A program made the position numbers and the translations under genes. Shown piece after piece: positions 31,206 through 40,606 of a stretch of DNA of 64,000 nucleotides (the stretch's first letter is position 1; each line of letters starts with the position of its first letter). The notes beneath the pieces were generated by a model. The model was not told the DNA's origin, ran no database searches, and saw nothing but the letters and a program-made list of their open reading frames with translations. Source of the stretch: Plasmodium coatneyi. Taxonomy: Eukaryota; Apicomplexa; Aconoidasida; Haemosporida; Plasmodiidae. Location of the stretch: NCBI RefSeq assembly GCF_001680005.1, contig NC_033568.1:682001-746000 (forward strand), written 5' to 3'.

Positions 31206-33486
31206 ATGGCATCACCATCACCAAATGTTTGTCGTTCATCCGTCAACATGAATAATTACATACTTCATATACATTACTCTATATACAACGCAATAAATTG
31301 GGAAGTAAGGGATACATGGGACTATATATATATATATATTTCACTTTTCTACGAACTGTATATTTGCAGACACTGAGTTCAAGTAGTTTGCGCGCATATA
31401 AAGATTTCTATAAGAAGTTCGATGAGGCTAATTGGAGAGCATGTACCTTGGATGATAAGAAGAAGAGCACATTGGAGAAAGAGATGAACAGTAAATTGAA
31501 TAAGTACTCCATAAGTTCTGCTTTAACAGGGAGTATCATGGGAGCTTACTGTACTGTGTGTAAAATGGAGGACAAACCGCCGGAATTTAAGGATATACCA
31601 TGTAAATTTTTCTACCATTGGTTGGGGACACAGCCAACCGTTGATGAAAAAACGAATGAATTATCAAAAATACTGGAAGATATTTACAATGTGCTGAAGA
31701 ATGATACCGACGGGCATAAGTGTGAAGTTAACTACGACGATGTTGACAGAGACAAATTCAAGAGTAGGAAGGAAGTATTTGACCATTATTACAACTATGA
31801 GGATGTAGAGAAGTATGTACTGGGGGGTCACTCAAATTGTTTAGCAGAGTGGATGGATTACCAAGGGGGCATTGAATTATCATGTAATGCTATGAATACA
31901 TACTGCAATGGGGGGGGCCACATAAGACTGATCCATTTTGTACCTGGTTTAATGGAGAAAATGGGAAAAATAAAGATTACTGTACTATAGAGAAACTGGA
32001 AGAACTGAAATGTCCTGAAGTACCCAAACCTAAACCAAATCCCAATCCAAATCAAGCCGGCAGCAGCGGTTCCTTTAGTGATTCTGACACTTCTGCTTTG
32101 ACAGATAGGGCCAGTGGTGGGGAAGGAAAGGTGGGTACAACCAGTAGTATGATTAGTGTTGGAGAAAAGAAAGGGGGTTCGTTCCTTCCTCCTCCTTCCT
32201 TTTTACACTACAGACGAGCATATAATGTGTATATAATATTCTATGTTTAACATAATGGGAATGTGGGGAATATGTGTATTTCCATAATTACATTTATAGG
32301 GTTCACTTCTGGGAAGGTTACCTTCAAAATTAATTTTATACAGTGATTTAAATAAAGCAAATAGTTCAAATAGATGTAATAATGCCGACCACACGGACGA
32401 AGTGGAAATGGAAATAAAGCAATATCTGAAAGATGGGAACCATGCTGCAAATATTGTGGGGGCCTACTGTTACGTACATGATATAAAAAGGGTCAACACC
32501 CACACTCATGACCTCTGCTATAAGTTATATTATTGGATAGGGCAGAAAGTAAAGGACAATTACAGCAGTGTGAATACTTTCCCTTGGGCTATGATGAAGA
32601 TTTACGATCAATTGAAAAGGGTAGTTCAGGACGGTCCATGCGGAAATATGTACAATAATATTGACGGAAGTCTTTTCAGTCAAAGAAAAATAGTATATGA
32701 ATACTCTGAGGACTATACAACTATGGAAGGTCATTTTACAACTAAAGGAGAATCATGTGATGACGAATATAAAGCTCACCTGGAGGCCATTAAAAAAGCA
32801 TGTACTTCTGTGAAACCGAAATGCTCAGGAGGAGAGATGGATAATCCATATTGTAACCATTACAATCAGAAATATAAAAATTACTGTGAGAAGAAATTAT
32901 CAGAACTCGAAAATCTGAAAGAAAGGAAATGTATTAAACCCAAACCAAACCCCAATCCAAATCAAGATGGTAGTAGTGGTTCCTTCACTGATAGTGCCGA
33001 TAGTGGTAGTGCTGCTAGCAGTGCCCTTGCACCTGCCTCTGTGTCTGGTGCATTAGCTGCAGTAGGATTACCAGCACTTGCTTTCTATCTATATAAAGTA
33101 ATTAACACTATGATAAAAGTTAAAATAATAGCATTTTACTAATACTTTCTTTAAATAAATATACACATAAATAGACATAAATAAGACTGTACACTACATA
33201 TATAATACAAAATTCCCACCTCCTCCTTCCTTTTCTGTCTTAGTATACCAATTTATTTTCTGGAATACGTGGAACTTCTCATGGAAAAAACAGAAAAAAA
33301 AGATCTATTGGACGTAACTTTGATACATTCACGGAAAATGCTTCAACGTTCGATTCTACAGAATATTCAACAGTAGCTTCAACAATAGCAGATTCTACAG
33401 ATTATTCTACTGAATATGATGTGAAGTCCCGAAGAGGAAGAAATAATAATAGACCACCAAGGAATATAGGTTATCAACGTATGTAA
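31206..33486 (+). pseudogene. KIR: Two-module pir/KIR gene with CD99-like segments, frameshifted at a G-run
   Basis: Exons 31206-31226 (MASPSPN, donor GTTTGT), 31370-32130, 32300-33097 and 33244-33486. The first long exon holds one module (AYKDFYKKFDEANW, CKFFYHWLGTQ); the second holds another (GSLLGRLPSKLILYSDLN, CYKLYYWIGQK). The membrane segment LPALAFYLYK closes the second; the tail starts YTNLFSG and ends NIGYQRM. Both modules end in a stretch reading PNPNPNQ then GSSGSF, close to the PNPNPN/SSGSFSD region of primate CD99, the host-mimicry element described for KIR proteins. The frame is lost at the eight-G run 31910-31917: as given, it stops at about 31990. Exon lengths sum to whole codons only if one base is added (761 + 1), which suggests either a sequencing slip in the run or a recent inactivating change. 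Confidence 0.8.
31910..31917 (+). other. G8 homopolymer at the frame break
   Basis: Upstream frame reads TYCNGGG; downstream, the frame that continues the pir module (DPFCTWFNG) is reached only with a change of one base in the run. The minus-strand paralogue at 3297 has the equivalent YCSWFNSNG in frame. Confidence 0.85.
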
Positions 33487-33624
33487 CACATTGGAATGTA
33501 ACATTGAATGTAATGTCCTCCCCAAAGAGGCATAAATAACCCCGGAGATCATACAATACCAAAACAGGTTGATATTTCTATCTTTTCTTTTTTAACTTTT
33601 TTTTTTTCCTCTTTTTTTTTTTTT

Positions 33625-33865
33625 GTTGTGCCAGTGTTTGTCCTTAAAATATTGATTCTTCTTTCGTATGCACACATACATGTGTGACATGGTAAAAAAT
33701 TTGTGTAATTGTACACAGTTCTTTTTTTTTTGGTAAGAACATTTTTTTTTTTTAAAGAACACTTCTTTTTTTGTGAAAACACTCATTTTTTTTTTTGCGG
33801 AGGAGAAGAGCAGCGCACACATGTGTGACATGGTAAAAATTTGTGTAATTGATACACAGTTCCTT
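33625..33865. repeat. Dispersed non-coding repeat, copies 2 and 3
   Basis: 33625-33730 matches 2761-2850 in order and spacing (GTTGTGCCAGTGTTTGTCCT, CATGTGTGACATGG, TTTGTGTAATTG). 33806-33865 repeats only the second half. Copies are separated by long T runs. Confidence 0.75.
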
Positions 33866-34279
33866 TTTTTTTTTTTTTTTTGCGGAGGAGAAGCGCGCAT
33901 TGTGATGTGATGCTAGTGGGCGCTAGAAATGGACTATCTTTGTGCGCAAAAAAAAAAAAAGCTGGTAGAAGCCAAGCCCCTCCTTTTTTTTTTTTTTTGG
34001 CAATAAGCCCCTTTTTCTTTTTTTTTTGTGGTTGTTCCTTCTTTTGGTTGCTCCTTATTTCGGTTGTTGTGCTTCCTCCCCCCCCCTTTTTTTTTATTGT
34101 GTGTGTACTCTTCCCTATTTTTTTTTTTTTTTAAATTTTTAGAGGGGTAGATTTTTCTTTCTTTTTTCATTTTTTTTTTTTAGCCTTTTTTTTTTGCGAT
34201 AGTTGCCAATAGTTTTTCCGTTCTCGTGAATGGGGCGCGGGCGAAGATGACTACTATTATATTCTGCTTTGTTAGCGTT

Positions 34280-34363
34280 TTATTTTTCGCTTTATTTTCC
34301 GGTTTACTTTACGGCTTATTTTTCGCTTTATTTTCCGGTTTACTTTACGGCTTATTTTTCGCT
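34280..34363. repeat. 36-bp tandem repeat
   Basis: Two full copies and part of a third of a unit starting TTATTTTTCGCTTTATTTTC. It is translated as low-complexity Phe/Leu/Tyr frames, not a gene. Confidence 0.85.
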
Positions 34364-35433
34364 TCACATTTCATCACTTTGCTGCATCTTCGCTGTTGCA
34401 CTTCATCTTATCACTCATTTTATTATTTTTCCCCCGTCCTTCATTTGTCTCTGTCGCCTTGCCTGTTCATTCCCGCCAGAACAGGGAAAAACGCAAACGC
34501 TGCGTTAGGTGAACGTGCCGCGTTAGGCAGTATGCTCTGCTCAACCAGATCGAGATGATAACTCTTATATAGATTGAACAAGGAACAACGAATGATCTAC
34601 CCGTTGGAGAACTTTCACACTTAACAAAATTAACACGTCCAAAATGTTCTGAACAAGAAATATTTTTTTTTTTTTTTTTTTATTTTGGCTAGTTGAATAA
34701 AAAAGCTAGTAAAAAAAAAAAAAAAACACACACACACACACACACCACTAGTTGTGCAATCATGGACAAGGCGCTAAATGAAAATGCCAATGAAAAAGGT
34801 TACAATTTTAAAACAGGCGCACGTGTACAAGCGCATATTTGTACACATGTAGACATACTTATGGTGAACTAATATATATGCCTAAAATGTTGAAGCACCA
34901 CTTTATCATGTTCCCGCCTCGCCGACTCTCCTTGGTGTGTGCGTACGAAGTTGATATGTCTCCACACACACTGCAGTAAACAATGCGAATCGTTGACCTT
35001 GTAAATCCTGAAGGAGGGGAGGACCCCCTTTCGAATTGTGCCTCTTTCGGGTGTTTATCGCAAAGCGGGGGTTAGGGGCACATAATTGGGAAAAAAGTAA
35101 AAAATTAAAAAATAACAAAATGAGACACCCCGCCGGCACACCCGCCGTGTGAACAAGACAACTCATCACAAAGGTTGCCTCGCATGAGTCTGTTGCACAC
35201 GCGTATAGGCAACGAACAGTGCTGCGACCTCCCACGAACATGCTCAAATGCGTGCACAGCGACTTGCGTGCGAATTATTTAATTTGTCCACAAGAGGGGT
35301 GTACCTCCTGGCTACGAACATCTTTGCAGTTTTTTTTTTTTTTCTCATTTTTTTCCTTGCCTTTCTGCCTTTTTCTCCAACCCACCACACACACGCTCTC
35401 CCCCCAAACACATGCATCCTACCCGTCGTAGAA

Positions 35434-37109
35434 ATGCAAACCTTCTTCAACGAAATAGAAGACCTTGTTAACGAAGCAGAGGTGAAGAGAAACTTTAACG
35501 AGGCGGAGGAACTGATGGGCAGCACGTGCAAAGAGTTAATCGAGAAAAAAAAAAAAAACAGCAACTCCCCAATTCACGAGAAAATAAAGTTATTCCTCGA
35601 GGAAGTCAATTTTATTAATTACTCACTTGACGAATATGCCAAGGAGAGCCAACGTAGAAAAGAAATTTCAGACAGGGGGAAGGGACAACTAGGTGAGCTC
35701 ACATCCCAGGGGGAGTACTTCCCCTCCAAGGAGCAGGACGAAATTTTGAACGACGTAATTTTTTGGGAATTAGGCTTGAAGGAGACCTCTCCAGTTGTCG
35801 ACGAGGTAAGACACAAGAAGTAAAGCAGGCGTTATTCTTAACGTGTCTGCCTTTTTCTCCATATGTGACTTCCTCTGTTCCAGTTGAATGTCCCCTCTGT
35901 GTACTTCACTCCGCCTCATCATTCTTTACCATCTCGCATAGGCCAAAAAACTGCTGCTACTAATTAGCGAGAATTTTGAAAAAATCGAAAACAAGGAATT
36001 CGTACTCACCACGGAAAAGGCTCTGGACATACGGATCGTACTTTGAAAAATGGAACAGAATAAAATGATTGGAGGAGGACGATATGATCAGCATATCTCT
36101 ATCCATGGGTACACACCCGTGAACGGAAAAGTCAACATAGAGACCCACCGAAACGTTACCTTTCCCCTCCCCCTTGCAGGATGACTTTCGAAGGAACGAA
36201 ATAAGTGCAGATTATTTTTCCAAAAGGATAAGTCAGATACACGCGGACACGGTGGTAATAGGCACTGCTATGAGCGTTTCTGTGTGTGTGATTTTTTTCT
36301 TTTTTTCCGTCCCCATTTGTCCCCCAGGCGCAGCATGGCAAAGCAGCAAACACGCTCCACCACTACTACTGTCGCTGTTGCGATTGCGGTTCAGTTTGTT
36401 ACTTTTTGGTACATTTTTTTTTTTTTTTTTTTTCTGTTAGAGCCAACTTGCACGTGAACTAGAAGAGAAGGAGAAGAACTCCACGACCATGTGCCAGGAG
36501 AATACATCAAAGGAGGGTCCAGAAAATATGCCAAATGAAGAACCTACCAAGGTGAATTTAACTGTGGTATCTTCCATGGAGAAGGACGCCGGTGAAGCTA
36601 CAACAGAAGGGGGGACCCTCTCCAATGCTGCCTTCTCTCTAAATGAAAAATCAGGAGAGGCGAAATGTACAGGTAAAGGAAGGTGGTGCCGTTGTATCGC
36701 TCTACATTTTTATGGGGTGTACTTCATGGGGGAGTTTACCCCATAGAGGCACTTCTCAACCACGTCGTTTCATAACCACATCGCTATTGTATGTACCACC
36801 CCCTCAGCGCACACACCCAACTCGGGGGGAAACAACCCCCGGCGGAAAAACCGAAATGAGCAGAAAATGGTCCATTCGAATTTCTTCCACAAGAAAAAGG
36901 TACTTCACCATAATGGTGTGCAACTGGTCGTTGTGTGTCCGCGACGAATTATCCAAGTGTAGCGTCGCATAACCGCTCGTGTGCACTTATCGTTTCTGCC
37001 CCATAGTACCAACCTTCTCCCTACACACACTCAGATGAAGCTCATGGAGCGCTGGCAGAAGGTGGCCGAAGAATCCAAGCTCATCAACGACTCGGACGCA
37101 AGTTGTTAA
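35434..37109 (+). CDS. Conserved Plasmodium-type coiled-coil protein, function unknown
   Basis: Six exons by eye: 35434-35805, 35942-36001, 36180-36251, 36441-36672, 36808-36899 and 37035-37109; lengths sum to 903 bases, 300 aa. All introns are GT/AG. Starts MQTFFNEIEDLVNEAEVK. Residues 1-160 are charged and helical (KRNFNEAEELMGS, then KLLLLISENFEKIEN), followed by DDFRRNEISADYFSKRISQI and a hydrophilic segment. The C-terminus reads HSNFFHKKK then MKLMERWQKVAEESKLIN. No signal peptide or membrane segment. I do not recognise the family; the FFHKKK / ERWQKV end is distinctive and should identify orthologues. Small exons 2 and 3 are the least certain. First gene of the core block, upstream of the crotonase gene on the same strand. 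Confidence 0.72.
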
Positions 37110-37661
37110 AAGTTCAGTTTATTTTATTTGTTGGTATGTTGTATGGTCTGCGTGAGGTTCGCATGCTGCTTTGCTGCCACACAGTACAACGTTTGTGCTT
37201 GGCCCCATGCGGGTTGAAGTGGCAATGCATAGGTATACTCACGCGTACACATGCCTCATTTGCGGCGATAATGTGTGGACTGCCGTTCGCGGACTGGGGG
37301 TTACCTCCATCCGTCACATGTGCCTGTTCTGGAACAAGTTCATTTGCTTCACTTTTCCTCATTTTACTTTATTTTAATTTTTTTTATTTTTTTTCTGTAT
37401 TTTTATTCCGGGCCCATTTTTTAAACCCCGTGGTTCCGTCGCGCATTTGACTTTTTAACAAAGTTGAGTTGACTGCAGCTTGGCAATATAGTTATCGAGG
37501 CTCCGCACACCTGGTACCATTTCGTACCACTTCTTCCCGTGTGTTCATTTTTTTTTTTGCAAACTTGAAAGGTAGCTCTGCCTCTCAGCGTGACTGCCGT
37601 TCAGATGGGGTAGCCCGGTTACTACTTCCATTTGCTTTTCCCCTCCACCGTTGTGTGCCCA
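37110..37661. other. Intergenic, no gene seen
   Basis: About 550 bases between two same-strand genes, with a T-rich tract near 37360-37400. It should include the 3' UTR of the first and the promoter of the second gene. Confidence 0.55.
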
Positions 37662-38897
37662 ATGCCAATGATCTTGCGGAGGAGTCCCTTTTCAAAGCTG
37701 CTGAGCAGCAGGACGGCGCATGCCGTCTTTAGAGGAGGCGTCCCCAAGTTCGTCTCTCTGCCCAGGCTGCACAAAAGTAGTACTACGAACGAATCGGAAG
37801 AGGCACCTACTAACGAAGCAACCAATCAACACTTTAGCCACCACAGGTATGTGGACTTCTACCGCGATGAATCAATGAGTGTTGGCATTGTAAGCTTTAG
37901 AAACACCATCAATGGAAAAAAAAATATTTTCGGTGACTTCCTGGACGAGTTAAAGAATGTGATAGAGCACGTCAACAATATCATTTCGAATGAGGAGACG
38001 AACGCCTTTTGTATAAAAGAATTTCCACGGAAGGATAACTACTTGGTGAAGAATTTGCGTAACAGGATTCCTTACTTGGACAACCGGTTGAAGGTGCTCA
38101 TACTTAACTGGGGGGGTGGCAAAACTGAGGGTGAGACTACCACTACTAGCGTGAGCACCCCGGATTATAATTCTTTCCTGAAGAACGACGAGAAACTCAA
38201 CGTAGAGCTTTCCAATTCATTCCGCTACCTGTGTAACACCATACAGCATTTGCCCCTCATCACGATTAGTAGCATCAACGGCCAGTGCTACAACAGCGGA
38301 ATTGACCTCCTCCTCTCTACGGACTTCAAACTATCCAGTGAAACAAGCACCTTCGGTTTTAACAAAACACATTTAGGATTATTTCCCTACGGAGGGAGTA
38401 CGCAGAAGTTGTTCCGGGCCATTCCAATGAGTTACGCAAAGCATCTCCTCCTCACAGGAGACACGATAAATGCGAAGGACGCACTGAAGATTAACCTAAT
38501 AGATATATGTATGGGTCAGAATGAGGACCATTTTATTGACAACTCTTGTGTTAAATTTGACACGAACTTCACAAAAAAAGAAAAGATGGAAATTTTAAAA
38601 AAAAGTGTTGTAACGTTCTTTGCAGATATTTTTTCAAACGAATTGTTTGACCACAAAATGAAGGATAGCTGTTTTGTCTTTTCTCTTTTTTTTGCCTTCC
38701 AGTTTTTTTTCATTCCTACCAATTTACTGCAGGGCGTTAAAATGAGTATCATGGAGGGCATATCGCTCAGCGAGCCAAACCTGTACTTGGATCACGACAG
38801 GGCTGTTTTCGAGCGTAACATTAACGCACCTCAGAGGGGGGAAATTCTCGCCTACTTGAAGCGGACAGCCAGTACCCCAACCACAGTACCCACCTAA
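37662..38897 (+). CDS. Enoyl-CoA hydratase/isomerase (crotonase) family protein
   Basis: Single exon, 411 aa from the first ATG (MPMILRRSPFSKLLSS); a second ATG follows two codons later. The N-terminus is Arg/Ser/Lys-rich without acidic residues, as in a mitochondrial targeting sequence; this is inference. The crotonase core is clear: ITISSINGQCYNSGIDLLLS, FGFNKTHLGLFPYGGSTQKL and AKHLLLTGDTINAKDALKIN, ending GEILAYLKR. Crotonases use an oxyanion hole to handle acyl-CoA thioesters. Here the first catalytic Glu of enoyl-CoA hydratases (Glu in GCEL) aligns with Asp in GIDL, and the second (Glu in QPE) with Lys in FNK, so ordinary hydratase activity is doubtful. A Phe-rich stretch near residues 333-352 (FVFSLFFAFQFFF) may be an in-frame intron or an insertion. 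Neighbours give no pathway hint. Confidence 0.85.
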   Translation: MPMILRRSPFSKLLSSRTAHAVFRGGVPKFVSLPRLHKSSTTNESEEAPTNEATNQHFSHHRYVDFYRDESMSVGIVSFRNTINGKKNIFGDFLDELKNVIEHVNNIISNEETNAFCIKEFPRKDNYLVKNLRNRIPYLDNRLKVLILNWGGGKTEGETTTTSVSTPDYNSFLKNDEKLNVELSNSFRYLCNTIQHLPLITISSINGQCYNSGIDLLLSTDFKLSSETSTFGFNKTHLGLFPYGGSTQKLFRAIPMSYAKHLLLTGDTINAKDALKINLIDICMGQNEDHFIDNSCVKFDTNFTKKEKMEILKKSVVTFFADIFSNELFDHKMKDSCFVFSLFFAFQFFFIPTNLLQGVKMSIMEGISLSEPNLYLDHDRAVFERNINAPQRGEILAYLKRTASTPTTVPT

Positions 38898-40574
38898 CAG
38901 GCCACAAAAGACACTACAGTTTGTATGTATAATCCACCACGGTACGTCCCTCCAATCGAGCAAATGTCCAATGAGCCACGCTACTGGGAGTAATAAAATT
39001 TTGCCCACCCGTCAAAAAAAATAAATACTACTTCCCGTCGTGTGCATTCCCCATTTTTTTATTTTTTTTTATGTTAAAAAAAAAAAAAGGCGTTGTAACG
39101 CATAAATAACTCATTACAACGTTTTTTTTTTTATTTTTATTTTTTATTACCTAGACTGATTATGACCTTTTTCATTATGTTGAAAAGATCCTGCCCGCTA
39201 GGGATATTTTACACGCGCGAATTTCATCGACGTGATAGAAAATTGGTTTGTCTAAATGGCACACGTGGACTAGTGACGGGTGGGCGAGAGTGACCTACAT
39301 TCCGGCACCACTGTCACAACCTTCGATGTACATACCCCATGAAGCACGAATATTATTAAATCGTCTCTCACGAATAACTCGTAAAGTAAAACGATAATAG
39401 ACGTGGGATTATGATATGTTTTTTTTTTTTTTTTTTTTTATGCCCTCAGCCGAGATGCTGTTACATACTCGGTACGGATGGAAGGCGGATGTTTTGCTCA
39501 CTTGTATGTGGCTTCGTCCGTCTCCCTTTTTCCGCCTCAAGGGGTGTTTTATAAAACTGCTCACCAGTTATACATTAAAAGCCTTCAACACGCAGCGTAG
39601 GTTCCTGCAATGCGTGGCTTCATTTTCGTTTGGTAAAATATTGCGTCACTGCTGTACAGCTTTGGCGCTCCATTTGGCCTCCCTTAGCATTTGTTTCCTT
39701 ATTCTTTTTCACGTTGGTGGAATTCTCACATGGCGGTGGTACACACCCCCATGTATCCCTCATATTTACCCACCCCCTCTCCTTTAATGGCTTTCCTTTT
39801 TTTTTCAGCAAAGCAACAAGTATCATCTCAATGTTATTTCAGAAACACAGACCAAGTGCATTTCATGTCATCACAAAAAAAAAGGAAAGCGGTAAAGTAC
39901 TTCCTGGGAGAGTGGGACTCCACAGATGAAGCATCACTTCGAAGGGGGGGGATTCGTTTATTAAATATTCCTTGAGGGGGGTACAACACACACGCACGCA
40001 CCTTTTTTTTTTTTCTTTTCTGTGTGATCAAAAAACGAGAAAATGGCTTTACATAAATGGGCCAATTTCAAGCTGGATAATCAACAACTGCTCATTCTTG
40101 CAAGAAATTATTTCGGCTATGCTTTAAGTCACCATAGCTGAACTCAAAAAAGATCTTGCACAGGGAGGCAAGGAGGGGAAGCAGCATCCACAGCCGGTGG
40201 TGTGGACACTCGTCAGAGGAACACGTAACTTTGCACGTTCTACATGATGAATGAGCCACACCAGCAGCTACGGATGTCACTGCCACTCCAACCTCTTCTA
40301 TTCGTTTGGTAAAGGACAACTGTGGTGGGCACCTCTAAGTATCTACACGCAAGGGTACATAGGTGTTATGGCTACTTTTCCCCGACTGTGGATCACTCCA
40401 GATGAAACCTCATCACATCCCTCTTCTAATGAAGAAGGAAATCACACACTATGCAACTCTCATTAGTATGAAAAAAAAAAAAAAAAAAAAAAAAAATCAG
40501 TGAATCCTAATCATCATTATTTAACACTTCAGACCCGAAAGGCTTTGATTTAAATGAAAGGTTTCTTATCATCC

Positions 40575-40606
<32 letters not shown>

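Larger units (their letters stand above)
33487..35433. other. Boundary between variant block and core block
   Basis: Rich in T and A runs. Holds dispersed repeat copies at 33625-33730 and 33806-33865, a 36-bp tandem repeat at 34280-34363, a GC-richer stretch at 34440-34560 and a CA dinucleotide run near 34726-34745. The promoter of the next gene should lie within the last few hundred bases. No coding exon is supported. Confidence 0.55.

Noticed and set aside
33880..34508. Phe-rich plus-strand frames
   Set aside because: Come from T runs and the 36-bp tandem repeat.
39416..39787. Plus-strand 123-codon frame starting in a T run
   Set aside because: Starts at a poly(T)-derived Phe run, has no conserved motif and no supporting splice context.
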